A DNA stretch of 64,000 nt, taken from positions 1,178,001-1,242,000 of the forward strand of contig NZ_CP092712.1 of assembly GCF_023983475.1 (NCBI RefSeq). Reading direction: 5' to 3'. This DNA comes from Aliivibrio fischeri ATCC 7744 = JCM 18803 = DSM 507. Its GTDB lineage: Bacteria; Pseudomonadota; Gammaproteobacteria; Enterobacterales; Vibrionaceae. Below, piece after piece: positions 7,429-16,176 of this stretch. The number at the start of each line of letters is the position of its first letter. Positions within the stretch are counted from its first letter, which is position 1. A program made the position numbers and the translations under genes. Under the pieces are notes generated by a model that had not been told where the DNA came from, did no database searches, and worked only from the letters and a program-made list of their open reading frames with translations.

Positions 7429-7539
7429 ATGCTTTCTCTAACAGTCCAACAATCTGCTGCTTTGTGCAAAATGATGCTCGGATCTGTGTCGCGTGTAACA
7501 TCAACAATTATTGCAGTCATTCTAGTGATTATTAACTAG
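7429..7539 (+). CDS. Branched-chain amino-acid leader peptide upstream of brnQ
   Basis: This is a 36-codon ORF starting ATG with AGGA about 8 nt upstream. The last part reads T-I-I-A-V-I-L-V-I-I-N-stop, so eight of its last ten sense codons are Ile, Val or Leu. That is the layout of ilv/leu leader peptides, where ribosome stalling on scarce charged tRNAs decides which hairpin forms. Competing stem-loops begin at the stop codon (7539) and brnQ follows 130 bp later. The peptide itself probably has no function beyond being translated. I infer that brnQ is controlled by branched-chain amino-acid supply. It is short, so the call rests on codon content and context. Confidence 0.7.
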   Translation: MLSLTVQQSAALCKMMLGSVSRVTSTIIAVILVIIN

Positions 7540-7619
7540 GCTGGCGGCACTTCCGTCAGCCGGGCTGACGGAGAATAGTCAAACTCCTTCTTATATTTTC
7601 CCAGCCAATCTGACGGTCC
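7539..7619 (+). promoter_or_regulatory. Attenuator-like competing hairpins before brnQ
   Basis: GGCTGGCGG (7539-7547) can pair with CCGTCAGCC (7553-7561). The same CCGTCAG can instead pair with GGCTGACGG (7563-7571), giving a near-perfect stem over 7552-7572, or with CTGACGG (7610-7616). GGCTG (7563-7567) can also pair with CAGCC (7602-7606). Mutually exclusive stems right after the leader stop are the signature of attenuation. A clean hairpin followed by a U-tract is not obvious, so the readout could be transcriptional or translational. Confidence 0.6.
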
Positions 7620-7669
7620 ATAATAAAAGCTACTAGGGTATAGCCCAATAGCAAAAGAGGACTTGTACA

Positions 7670-8995
7670 TTGAAAAAACACAACTTGCTTGCGATTGGTC
7701 TAATGACTTTTGCCATGTTTCTTGGCGCAGGGAATATCATCTTTCCTCCTTTTCTTGGTTTAGAGGCAGGAACACAATACTTACCAGCAATGTTAGGCTT
7801 TTTGCTTACAGCTGTTGGTTTACCATCTTTGACATTAATTGTATTAGGTAGATTAAGTAGCAGTGGTCAATTAACACAGGCACTACCTAAGCCATTAGCT
7901 ATTACTTTTTGGGTTCTTTTGTTTACCGCAATTGGTCCTGCATTTGGTATGCCACGAGCAGTAACGGTTGCTTACGAAATGGGAATTAAGCCATTTGTTG
8001 AAGGCGATCATTTACTTATTTTCTCGGTATTATTTGTTGGTGTAACACTATTACTTGCGTTTCAACGTGGAAAGTTAGTTGATTATATTGGTAAGGTGAT
8101 GACACCTTTACTTGTACTAATGTTGGCCGCTTTAGCTGTTGCAGCTATTGTCACGCCTTTAGGCGCTTTCAATACACCGAGTGCTGATTATCAATACAAA
8201 GCCGTGACGAGTGGTTTAATTCAAGGCTACATGACAATGGATGCCATTGCAGCAGTCGGTTTTGGTTGGATCATTATCAAAGCAATTCAAGATAAAGGGT
8301 GTGAGTCACCAAAAGAGATTTTCCATGCAACGCTTAAAGTAACGTTTGTTTATGCTCTTTTGATGTCTGCATGCTATTTAGCTATGGCATACGTTGGCGC
8401 TACTTCTGCTTCTATTTCAGAAGGGGCAACGAATGGTGGTGAGCTACTAACTCGTTATGTTGCAGAGATCTTTGGCCCATTAGGTCAGTATTTATTGGCT
8501 GGCATTATTATTATGGCTTGTTTAACTACTACTGTCGGTTTAACCAATGCATGCGCTGAATATTATCAACAGACATTTCGTTCACCATTTGCAGTGACTG
8601 CGATCATCGTAACGGTACTTACTGGTGTTATTGCTAACTTTGGTTTAGAGCAAATTTTAGCTATCAGCTTACCTGCCATTCTGATCCTTTGTCCGATAGC
8701 CATTGCACTTGTTTTAACCGCATTGTTTGTACCGACAACGAAACAAAATTTAGCGGCGTATGTAGCAATTGTATGTATAACGCTTGTATTTGGTAGTTTA
8801 GATGCCTTGCATATTCTTGGTTTATTACCAGAATCATTGGCTACATTGTTAAATGACTATGTACCGCTGTTTGAAGCGCACGCAAGTTGGTTCTTACCTG
8901 TATTCGCAGCCATTGCTATTAGTAAGTTATTAACAAAGAAAGCGGTGAGTGGTGATGAAGTAGACTTATCAGAAAAAGCGGTAAATCTAAAATAA
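7670..8995 (+). CDS. brnQ: Branched-chain amino-acid:Na+ symporter BrnQ
   Basis: This is a 441-residue polytopic protein with about 12 membrane helices. It opens L-A-I-G-L-M-T-F-A-M-F-L-G-A-G-N-I-I-F-P-P-F-L-G, the hallmark of LIVCS-family BrnQ. It imports leucine, isoleucine and valine with sodium. The start is a TTG codon, supported by AGAGGA about 9 nt upstream and by the family's conserved N-terminus (K-K-H-N-L-L-A-I-G). It is preceded by an Ile/Val/Leu-rich leader ORF and competing hairpins, so uptake is probably raised when these amino acids are short. It is followed by a terminator shared with the convergent barrel gene. Confidence 0.95.
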   Translation: MKKHNLLAIGLMTFAMFLGAGNIIFPPFLGLEAGTQYLPAMLGFLLTAVGLPSLTLIVLGRLSSSGQLTQALPKPLAITFWVLLFTAIGPAFGMPRAVTVAYEMGIKPFVEGDHLLIFSVLFVGVTLLLAFQRGKLVDYIGKVMTPLLVLMLAALAVAAIVTPLGAFNTPSADYQYKAVTSGLIQGYMTMDAIAAVGFGWIIIKAIQDKGCESPKEIFHATLKVTFVYALLMSACYLAMAYVGATSASISEGATNGGELLTRYVAEIFGPLGQYLLAGIIIMACLTTTVGLTNACAEYYQQTFRSPFAVTAIIVTVLTGVIANFGLEQILAISLPAILILCPIAIALVLTALFVPTTKQNLAAYVAIVCITLVFGSLDALHILGLLPESLATLLNDYVPLFEAHASWFLPVFAAIAISKLLTKKAVSGDEVDLSEKAVNLK

Positions 8996-9018
8996 ACCAC
9001 ATTCTTTTAATTAAATAA

Positions 9019-9047
9019 AAAACGGGTAGTTAAAAGCTACCCGTTTT
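9019..9047. terminator. Bidirectional terminator between brnQ and the OMP gene
   Basis: A perfect 11-bp stem AAAACGGGTAG / CTACCCGTTTT is flanked by A and T runs and serves two convergent genes. Confidence 0.8.
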
Positions 9048-9073
9048 GATTTGTATTCATAATACGTATTAGA

Positions 9074-9688
9074 TTAGAACTTGTAAGTTGCACCTGCGTA
9101 AAAAGTACCAATGTTCATTGCGTAGTCATCAGAGTAGCTGTAATGACCGTAATCCTGATATACGTTTTCTTCAATAAACATATCGCCTTCATAAGCAACA
9201 CGGAAAGCCAATCCACTTAGTGCTTTTGGGGCATATTCAACACCTACACCGTAATGGAAAGATGTATTATTTTCGCTAAGTGAGTGGCCTAATACATTCG
9301 TTGATGATTCTAATGAACCTAAACCAACGATACCAAATGGGCGCCAGCCGCTATCAAATGTATAACCTAGGTTTGCAGCTAGTGAGATAGACGTTGATTC
9401 AATATCAATACCCTTAAAACCAACCGCTTTAGCAGTAGGATGGTTTACATTGATGTCACCATATTTTGTGTATTGAAGTTCAACAGCAACAATACGATTG
9501 AATTGGTAACCACCCATGAATTTAAGGGTTGAATCATCAGCATTGATAGAAGCGCCTGTGTAATCAAATGCGCCACCATCATCAAAAGTGGTTGCACCCA
9601 AGCCTGCACCTAAGTAAAAGCCGGAAATGTTATCGTTAGCATTAGAACATGCTGAAAATAATACCAATAAAAGTGCGATTTTTTTCAT
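9074..9688 (-). CDS. Outer-membrane beta-barrel protein (OMP_b-brl type)
   Basis: This is a 204-residue precursor with a signal peptide (K-K-I-A-L-L-L-V-L-F-S-A-C-S-N-A) and then alternating strands. F-Y-L-G-A-G-L-G-A-T-T-F follows the cleavage site, with F-M-G-G-Y-Q-F, S-L-A-A-N-L-G-Y-T-F, Y-G-V-G-V-E-Y and a C-terminal Y-A-G-A-T-Y-K-F ending in Phe. This is the eight-strand small barrel pattern of Ail/OmpX/OmpA-like proteins. A cysteine in the signal region (S-A-C-S) could be read as a lipobox but lacks the usual L-x-G/A context. The start at 9688 is preferred over 9730 because it gives a clean signal peptide. It is divergent from the VtrA-like regulator gene, which makes it a possible target. 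Confidence 0.75.
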   Translation of the reverse strand: MKKIALLLVLFSACSNANDNISGFYLGAGLGATTFDDGGAFDYTGASINADDSTLKFMGGYQFNRIVAVELQYTKYGDINVNHPTAKAVGFKGIDIESTSISLAANLGYTFDSGWRPFGIVGLGSLESSTNVLGHSLSENNTSFHYGVGVEYAPKALSGLAFRVAYEGDMFIEENVYQDYGHYSYSDDYAMNIGTFYAGATYKF

Positions 9689-10026
9689 GGGATTCTCATT
9701 TATAAATTGGGAAGGAAAAGTAGGGGGCATTATAAGAAAGCTGCTTATAGAGTCTAAATGGAAAACTCACATTTGTTTTTTATTTGTTTTTTTATTTATT
9801 TTAACTAAAGTTGTTGAAGGTTTTTTTGTCTCAACTTGATGTTTAATAAGCATTTATTTTACTAAATAATGATATGGCTCTAAGAATTATTGATTTGTTA
9901 GTTTTTTTAGGTAGACTCCAGAGTTTTATAAATGAAGCTAATGCCTCTTATTTAAAGATGTGTTTTTTTATGTCATTTATATGAATCAATTTTTCTTCTA
10001 CTTATATTTTTCACTATAAGGCTTAA
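9689..10026. other. Intergenic divergent region, AT-rich
   Basis: This stretch of about 340 bp lies between the barrel gene (minus) and the VtrA-like gene (plus). It is AT-rich with many T runs and should hold both promoters. No convincing operator, RNA gene or ORF was found. Confidence 0.5.
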
Positions 10027-10884
10027 ATGCATAAAATAATTATTGCTAATTTAGTGTTAGAACCTGAAAGCAGAACGTTAACAAATCAGTTTGGTCACAA
10101 GGTAATGTTAAGACCACTACCTTATGAAGTGTTTAGATTATTGCTTGACCAGCAAGGGAAAAGTGTTTCTCGTGATCAACTATTTAATGTTTGCTGGGAA
10201 GGTATGGTTGTTACCGATCAGGCATTAACGAATGTTATTTCGAATTTAAGACGTAATTTAGTGCAATTAAAAGCAGAGAACGTAACGATTAAAACAGTAA
10301 GTAAAATCGGTTACTTACTTGCAATAGAACAACCAATCACAATTGTTGAAAACACGAATGAAATTGTGCCTCTAAAAAAACAATCAGAATCATCATCTGT
10401 TACCAATAAGATAAATAAAAAAGAAGCGTTTAATCGAAAAACGGCTGACGTAATATTTAAAAAATTATTGACCAAACCTTCTGTTAAATCAGTAAGTTGT
10501 TGTGTGGTATTAGTTGCGATGATTATTGTTGGTGCCGTGCACCAAAGGTACATATCAATACCGCACTTTTTAGTGAGCAATAATTATGAGCACTTTAGTG
10601 TTAATAACACGGATTTTTATTTGCTAAATAAGACAAAAGAAAAAACAGATATAGAGAAGGTCAAAACTGGTATTGAATCTTTGAATTTGGCTGAATGTAA
10701 TGTAAATGTTTACATTAGGATGTATGACTCAGTATATGAGGATGATACGTACTCCTTAAAAGGATACATAGAAGCAAAAAATAATAATAGAAATGGAAAC
10801 TATTCGTTAAGTCAATTTTCATATGATAATTTGCCAAACATCATTGGTGAAGCATTAAAAAGGGCGAAACTAGTATGCGATTAG
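10027..10884 (+). CDS. Membrane-anchored winged-helix regulator (ToxR/VtrA/CadC-like)
   Basis: This 285-residue protein has an N-terminal OmpR/PhoB-type winged helix (about 1-100): L-P-Y-E-V-F-R-L-L-L, V-S-R-D-Q-L-F-N-V-C-W-E and V-T-D-Q-A-L-T-N-V-I-S-N-L-R-R, ending K-T-V-S-K-I-G-Y. A polar linker (100-150), one membrane helix (about 155-172) and a periplasmic domain of about 110 residues follow. There is no phospho-acceptor domain. This is the one-component, membrane-bound architecture of ToxR, TcpP, CadC and VtrA. The next gene overlaps its end by 10 bp and encodes a small membrane-anchored periplasmic protein, as in toxRS and vtrAC. It likely senses a periplasmic ligand and activates transcription from the membrane. 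Signal and targets are unknown. Confidence 0.85.
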   Translation: MHKIIIANLVLEPESRTLTNQFGHKVMLRPLPYEVFRLLLDQQGKSVSRDQLFNVCWEGMVVTDQALTNVISNLRRNLVQLKAENVTIKTVSKIGYLLAIEQPITIVENTNEIVPLKKQSESSSVTNKINKKEAFNRKTADVIFKKLLTKPSVKSVSCCVVLVAMIIVGAVHQRYISIPHFLVSNNYEHFSVNNTDFYLLNKTKEKTDIEKVKTGIESLNLAECNVNVYIRMYDSVYEDDTYSLKGYIEAKNNNRNGNYSLSQFSYDNLPNIIGEALKRAKLVCD

Positions 10885-11354
10885 TTAATTTGGTTTTACT
10901 GCTTATACTAGTGGGATTGGCATTTTATAAATTTAGCTTTAATGATACTGAGCTCGCTGGTTCTCGTTGGGCATGTAATGAATTATCTAAAAATTTCATT
11001 TCAGAACCGTATAAAAAATACCAAGAAATAACAGAGAAAGATGTACTCTATTTTGCTTCATCATCTAATTTAACTATTTTTCAAACCGGTGAGTTAGTTT
11101 TCAAAAATGGAGAGCGTCATAAGTATGAAGTTATTATTGATGCGAGCTATAAGGTTAAAAAGAACAAAATATCACTAAAGTATACAAATATAGATTGGCA
11201 TTATAAACCCGCTAAATCTCCAGTTTTTGTTCAAGATTTGGATTCACTAAAAGGTTTTGAAACAGATCTTAACTATATTATTAATGACGAACAATTGTAT
11301 TTTTATAATCGAAAAAAACATGAAAATACAAACTATCTTTGTTTCTCTTTATAA
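10875..11354 (+). CDS. VtrC/ToxS-like membrane-anchored periplasmic partner
   Basis: This is a 159-residue protein with an N-terminal hydrophobic anchor (L-V-N-L-V-L-L-L-I-L-V-G-L-A-F, residues 3-17) and a soluble periplasmic domain. The domain has alternating beta-rich segments and two cysteines (C-N-E-L near 36 and Y-L-C-F at the end). Size and topology match VtrC, which pairs with VtrA to form a lipocalin-like ligand pocket, and ToxS. The gene overlaps the regulator gene by 10 bp, so the two proteins are probably made together. I could not find primary-sequence motifs shared with VtrC by eye; these partners evolve fast. Assignment rests on topology, size and synteny. Confidence 0.65.
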   Translation: MRLVNLVLLLILVGLAFYKFSFNDTELAGSRWACNELSKNFISEPYKKYQEITEKDVLYFASSSNLTIFQTGELVFKNGERHKYEVIIDASYKVKKNKISLKYTNIDWHYKPAKSPVFVQDLDSLKGFETDLNYIINDEQLYFYNRKKHENTNYLCFSL

Positions 11355-11369
11355 AGTAACAATTCACTA

Positions 11370-11403
11370 AATTTGGTTATTTGTTAAATAAAATAACCAA
11401 ATT
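11370..11403 (+). terminator. Hairpin after the VtrC-like gene
   Basis: AATTTGGTTATTT (11370-11382) pairs perfectly with AAATAACCAAATT (11391-11403), 16 bp past the stop codon. The T run that follows is poor, so termination is likely but not certain. Confidence 0.55.
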
Positions 11404-11626
11404 AGTATTTGATTTGTGTTCTCTTTGTGAAATAAAACTGCTTTAATTACAGTGATTTATCTGTTTTCGCATTAACTTAAATTAATTTGAGTGATGTGTG
11501 ATCTAACACTATTTATCAAATCAATAACCCGATTATTATTCGCTCGATTTTGGAGTTTAAATTGCAGACGAATAACGTAGCAATTTAAAAATTTATTATA
11601 TAAAAGCTATCATCAGGGAGATTGAT

Positions 11627-12940
11627 ATGTTTTTAATTGAGTTTTTAATCGTACTAGTATGTATTTTAATCGGTGCTCGAATTGGTGGTATCGGTTTAGG
11701 TGTTATGGGCGGTATTGGTTTAGCCATACTAAGTTTTGTTTTTGGTTTACAACCGACAAGTCCGCCTATTGATGTAATGTTGATGATCATGGCAGTAGTA
11801 GCTGCTGCTGCAGCAATGCAAGCTGCTGGTGGTCTTGAATATTTAATCAAAATTGCTTCAAATATTCTTCGTAAAAATCCTCGTCATATTACTTTTATTG
11901 CCCCTTTAGTGACGTACATGTTTACTTTCTTAGCTGGTACTGGACACGTAGCTTATTCAGTTTTACCTGTTATTGCAGAAGTAAGCCGTCGTAGTGGTAT
12001 TCGCCCAGAACGTCCACTTGGAATGGCAGTAATTGCTTCTCAATTTGCAATTGTAGCGAGTCCAATTGCTGCTGCGGTTGTCGCTGTTGTTGCCTTTTTA
12101 GAGCCACAAGGAATTACTTTAGCTGATGTATTAATGGTAACGATTCCGGGCACATTCTGTGGTTTAGCACTAGCTTGCGTTATTGTTAACAAGATTGGTA
12201 AAGAGCTAAAAGACGATCCTGAATACCAACGTCGTATGCAAGATCCAACGTTCCGTAAGGAAATGGAACAAGAGGTACAAGTAGAAGAAATTGAAATTAA
12301 ACCAGAAGCGAAAAAAGCGGTAGGACTATTCCTATTTGGTGCATTCGCCGTGGTTATTATGGGTGCATTCCCTGCATTACGTCCTAACTTCAATGGATCT
12401 CCAATGGGCATGGCTCATACTATTGAAATCGTAATGTTAGCAATGGCAGCTTTAATTATTTTACTATGTAAGCCTGATGGAAATGAAATAACACAAGGTT
12501 CAGTTTTCCATGCTGGTATGCGTGCTATCGTAGCGATATTTGGTATTGCGTGGTTAGGTGATACGTTTATCGCAGGCCATGACATCATGGTGAAAGAAGC
12601 GGTATCTGGCTTGGTTGAAGTCGCACCATGGACATTTGCTTTTGCACTGTTTGGTTTATCGGTAATGGTAAACAGCCAAGGTGCAACTACTGCGGTATTA
12701 GTGCCTGTAGGTATTGCATTAGGCTTACCACCAGAAGTCATTATCGCAACATTCGTTGCTGTAAATGGTTACTTCTTTATTCCTAACTATGGTCCGATTA
12801 TCGCATCTATCGATTTCGACCGTACAGGCACAACTAAGATCGGTAAATACATTTTTAACCACAGCTTTATGCTTCCAGGTCTATTAAGTATGATCTTCAG
12901 CATCGTGTTCGGATTTATTTTTGCAAGTATGGTTCTATAA
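11627..12940 (+). CDS. Anaerobic C4-dicarboxylate transporter, DcuA/DcuB family
   Basis: This is a 437-residue polytopic inner-membrane protein. It has the Dcu signatures [48 protein letters not shown] and [11 protein letters not shown]. Dcu carriers exchange fumarate, malate or aspartate for succinate during anaerobic growth. The sequence mixes features of DcuA and DcuB, so I give no symbol. It stands alone with a terminator 38 bp after the stop. The 270 bp upstream probably holds its control region, but I could not identify an FNR or CRP site with confidence. Confidence 0.92.
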   Translation: MFLIEFLIVLVCILIGARIGGIGLGVMGGIGLAILSFVFGLQPTSPPIDVMLMIMAVVAAAAAMQAAGGLEYLIKIASNILRKNPRHITFIAPLVTYMFTFLAGTGHVAYSVLPVIAEVSRRSGIRPERPLGMAVIASQFAIVASPIAAAVVAVVAFLEPQGITLADVLMVTIPGTFCGLALACVIVNKIGKELKDDPEYQRRMQDPTFRKEMEQEVQVEEIEIKPEAKKAVGLFLFGAFAVVIMGAFPALRPNFNGSPMGMAHTIEIVMLAMAALIILLCKPDGNEITQGSVFHAGMRAIVAIFGIAWLGDTFIAGHDIMVKEAVSGLVEVAPWTFAFALFGLSVMVNSQGATTAVLVPVGIALGLPPEVIIATFVAVNGYFFIPNYGPIIASIDFDRTGTTKIGKYIFNHSFMLPGLLSMIFSIVFGFIFASMVL

Positions 12941-12978
12941 CTGTTAATCAAAAATATAAGCACAATTTAATTAGAACA

Positions 12979-13008
12979 AAGGCGAGTCATAATGGCTCGC
13001 CTTTTTTT
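12979..13008 (+). terminator. Terminator after the dcu gene
   Basis: AAGGCGAG and CTCGCCTT form the stem, followed by seven T. Confidence 0.85.
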
Positions 13009-13188
13009 GTTTGGCTTCTTAAATGTGAAAGGATTAACATTAAGATTACATTGACTTCACATTTGTAGCGTGATTTGTTGGACTTTAATTTCACCATGAG
13101 TAATGTGAACTTGCTCATAAATGAATCTAATATAAAAACGATAGTTAGGTATTTATCTAAATAGAGTTTAATAATCAAGGAGATGATT

Positions 13189-14114
13189 GTGTTTAAACGT
13201 AATTTTATACTTGCTCTACTCTTTATCATTCCATCCGTTGTTAATGCTGAAAATTATACCATTGGCACCGGTGGTCAAAGTGGTATTTATTATCCATTTG
13301 GAGGTGCATTAGCGAAGGTTTGGACTGAACATGTTCCAGAAGTAACAGCAAAAGCTGAAGTGACTGCTGCATCTGTTGAAAACACCATTAAGGTTGTGCG
13401 TGGCGATATGATAGCAGGTATTGCAATGGGGAATGTAGTACTTGATGCCCATAATGGTGAGGGGAAATTTCCGAAAAAATGCCAGTTAAAACGCTTTTTG
13501 CACTATATCCAAACTTAGTTCATACCATAACTCTTGAAAAGTCTGGTATTACATCGTTATCGCAATTAAAGGGTAAACGAGTGTCTTTAGGTGCCCCTGC
13601 AAGTGGTACTGCTGTAACTTCAGCAGCTTTACTTGAGTCTTTAGGTATTGATGTGAAAAAAGACATTAAAGCGGTGTATTTAAACTACTCTGAAACGACG
13701 AATGCATTAGCAAACGGACAAATTGATGCTGGTTTTATTGTCGGTGGACAAGGAGTTGGTGCTGTAACGCAAATTGCATTAACACATAAAATAAAAGTGC
13801 TTTCAATTACACCAGAAGAAAGTGCTGTGTTTATGAAAAAGTACCCAGCCTACAGTACATACAATATTCCTGGAGGCGTATATAACAACGTTGATGAAGT
13901 GTCGACATTAAGCGTTTGGAATGTATTAGTGGTGAATGCAAAAATGAGTGATGACATGGCATATAACCTGACAAAAGCGGCATATGAAAATATAGGTGAC
14001 GTTCGTAAAGTTGTAAAAATGGCTGAAATGACAACACCAGAAAATGCAAACAGTTTACAGGGTGTACCTCTTCATGCGGGAGCTCAAAAATACCTCGATT
14101 CAATCTTGAAGTAA
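13189..14114 (+). pseudogene. TRAP-transporter TAXI-family receptor, interrupted by a one-base frameshift
   Basis: Two overlapping frames together encode one TAXI solute receptor of about 308 residues. The first part has a signal peptide (F-I-L-A-L-L-F-I-I-P-S-V-V-N-A) and the TAXI opening Y-T-I-G-T-G-G-Q-S-G-I-Y-Y-P. It runs into a stop 36 bp beyond A6 at 13474-13479. One extra A there would read F-P-K-K-M-P-V-K-T-L-F-A-L-Y-P-N and join the second frame seamlessly (to 14114). The GTG at 13189 is preferred, with AAGGAG six bases upstream. The remainder looks intact and under constraint. It is either a recent inactivation, a sequencing or assembly error at a homopolymer, or slippage. A TRAP receptor binds its solute in the periplasm for the downstream permease. 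Confidence 0.88.
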
Positions 14115-14140
14115 TTACACTGTTTTACTCAATATTAAAT

Positions 14141-14175
14141 GGAAGGGTAAGAGTTCTGCTTACCTTTCTTCTTTT
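14141..14175 (+). terminator. Hairpin between TAXI receptor and permease genes
   Basis: GAAGGGTAAG (14142-14151) pairs with CTTACCTTTC (14159-14168), followed by a T/C-rich run. It may be a partial terminator or mRNA-stability hairpin lowering permease expression relative to the receptor. Confidence 0.5.
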
Positions 14176-14200
14176 CTGACTTTATCCTACAGGCATTAAT

Positions 14201-16111
14201 ATGGACATTATAACTGATAAAAACCAAAGCGATGTCGATGAGTATTTACCTCATGAAAGAACAGTCACCGTATTTGGATTCTTAATTTTAAGCATTGCTG
14301 TCGCATTATCCGCTTTTCAAATATGGCAGGGAATAAGCTCGACAATCTCTGCTACTTATTTTAGGCCAATTCACTTATGTTGGGTTCTCATTCTCATTTT
14401 TTTGCATTACCCGTTAATTAATAATCGAAAGAGTTCTTTGTATTTAGCAGGGAGAGTTATCGATCTTATTTTATGTGGTTTGATTGTTTTTGCTGCTTAT
14501 CGAATGACGATATTTGATTATAACGATATCAACCACCTCTTTTATGGGTTGCAATTACCCGATATGGTTGCGGGTTGTTCATTGATTATTTTATTAATGG
14601 AAGGTTGCCGTCGTACTGTTGGATGGGTAATGGTACTTATTGCTGTGTTATTTTTATCTTATAGCGCATTTGGAGATATGTTACCTGCAGGTTTCGCAAT
14701 TAAATCATATACCTTACAAGAGCTTATTCAGTTTCAAATTTTTTCTGCTAACGGCATATTTGGTTCTGCATTAGGGATTGCTGCAACCACCGTTTTTGTC
14801 TTTGTTTTATTTGGAGCTTTTCTTGAGGTAACCGGGGCCGGGAAATTTTTTATTGATTTAGCCTTTTCTATTGCCGGTAAATATCGAGGTGGTCCAGCAA
14901 AAGCGGCGGTATTAGCATCGGCCGGATTAGGTTCTATTTCTGGTTCTGCAATTGCGAACACGGTAACAACCGGTTCGATCACCATTCCAATGATGAAGAA
15001 ACTCGGTTATAAGCCAGAACAGGCTGCAGGAATAGAAGCCGCTGCATCAACTGGTGGGCAAATAATGCCACCAATTATGGGGGCAGGGGCATTTGTAATG
15101 GCACAATTTACCGGTGTTCCTTATAGCGAGATCATGCTTGCATCTATTGCTCCTGCAATTTTGTATTTCTTTTGTACCTTGCTCTATGTGCATTTAATGG
15201 CATGTAAACTGAATCTTAAAGCAGCAAATCGAACTGAAGCTGTAATGAGTGTTATGAAAGAGGGAGCTCATCATTTAATTCCACTAGCATTAATCACAAC
15301 ACTATTGATGATGGCGTATTCTCCATTATTAGTTGGCGTCGCTGGTTGTGCTGCAATTTTAGTGACCGCAGCTTTAAGAAAGCACAGCCGAATAGGTTTA
15401 CAAAAATTCATTGAAGGCATGAAGAATGGAGCTTTAATGGCATTACCTATTTCAGCTGCATGTGGTGCTGCTGGGATAATTGTTGGTGTGGTTGGACAAA
15501 CCGGAATTGGATTACAGTTTACTCAATTTGTTATGGATTTTTCGGGAGGTTACTTACTCATAGCTCTTGGGTTAATAAGTATTGTAGCGTTAGTACTCGG
15601 AATGGGGTTACCTGTAACCGCCGCTTATATTGTATTAGCCGTAATGGCGGTTCCGATGTTAAGTGACTTTGGTTTATCACTATTAACAGCACACCTTATT
15701 GTTTTTTGGTTATCGCAGACATCAAATGTAACGCCACCAATTGCGCTAGCTGCATTTGCTGGAGCAGGAGTTGCTAATGCTAATCCAATGAAGTCATCAG
15801 TAGAAGCATTTAAATTGGCTGGTGGTTTGTTCATTATTCCAATAATGATGGCATATACAAATCTGGTTGATTCTAGTGCAGGAGCTTGGAGTCTAACCTT
15901 ATCGATTGTGCAAACATTGACGATTATTATAGCGATTGCCGTATCAATTGAAGGGTATTTATTACGTGTACTAACAACGGCTGAAAGGTTATTGGCTTTC
16001 TCTACTATTCCTTTAATTTTGTTAAATCCATTCGGTGCAGGTTTCGTTGGAATTATCATTATTGCTGGATTGATTTTGACTCAATGGCGAGGAAAACCTC
16101 AAGTAACATAA
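14201..16111 (+). CDS. TRAP transporter permease, fused small and large subunits (TAXI type)
   Basis: This 636-residue protein has the fused 4TM-12TM arrangement of TAXI-TRAP permeases. The first ~180 residues form the DctQ-like part and the rest the DctM-like part. Signatures include G-S-A-I-A-N-T-V-T-T-G-S-I-T-I-P-M-M, A-A-S-T-G-G-Q-I-M-P-P-I-M-G-A-G-A-F, G-M-G-L-P-V-T-A-A-Y-I-V and V-T-P-P-I-A-L-A-A-F-A-G-A. It imports an organic acid or amino acid with sodium, delivered by the periplasmic receptor. The receptor gene immediately upstream is frameshifted, so the system may be non-functional unless another receptor exists. The substrate is unknown. Confidence 0.92.
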   Translation: MDIITDKNQSDVDEYLPHERTVTVFGFLILSIAVALSAFQIWQGISSTISATYFRPIHLCWVLILIFLHYPLINNRKSSLYLAGRVIDLILCGLIVFAAYRMTIFDYNDINHLFYGLQLPDMVAGCSLIILLMEGCRRTVGWVMVLIAVLFLSYSAFGDMLPAGFAIKSYTLQELIQFQIFSANGIFGSALGIAATTVFVFVLFGAFLEVTGAGKFFIDLAFSIAGKYRGGPAKAAVLASAGLGSISGSAIANTVTTGSITIPMMKKLGYKPEQAAGIEAAASTGGQIMPPIMGAGAFVMAQFTGVPYSEIMLASIAPAILYFFCTLLYVHLMACKLNLKAANRTEAVMSVMKEGAHHLIPLALITTLLMMAYSPLLVGVAGCAAILVTAALRKHSRIGLQKFIEGMKNGALMALPISAACGAAGIIVGVVGQTGIGLQFTQFVMDFSGGYLLIALGLISIVALVLGMGLPVTAAYIVLAVMAVPMLSDFGLSLLTAHLIVFWLSQTSNVTPPIALAAFAGAGVANANPMKSSVEAFKLAGGLFIIPIMMAYTNLVDSSAGAWSLTLSIVQTLTIIIAIAVSIEGYLLRVLTTAERLLAFSTIPLILLNPFGAGFVGIIIIAGLILTQWRGKPQVT

Positions 16112-16127
16112 TTTAGTTTGAAATATT

Positions 16128-16162
16128 AAAGCCCTTAGAGATAAGATCTTAAGGGCTTTTTA
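16128..16162 (+). terminator. Terminator after the TRAP permease
   Basis: A stem AAAGCCCTTA / TAAGGGCTTT is followed by T residues. It may also serve the convergent chemoreceptor gene. Confidence 0.8.
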
Positions 16163-16176
16163 TTAGGTGCAATTTA

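Noticed and set aside
11460-11540. FNR/CRP site for the dcu transporter
   Set aside because: Partial matches (TGTGATCTAACACT, TTTATCAAATCAA) lack the second half-site at the right spacing, so I could not support a call.
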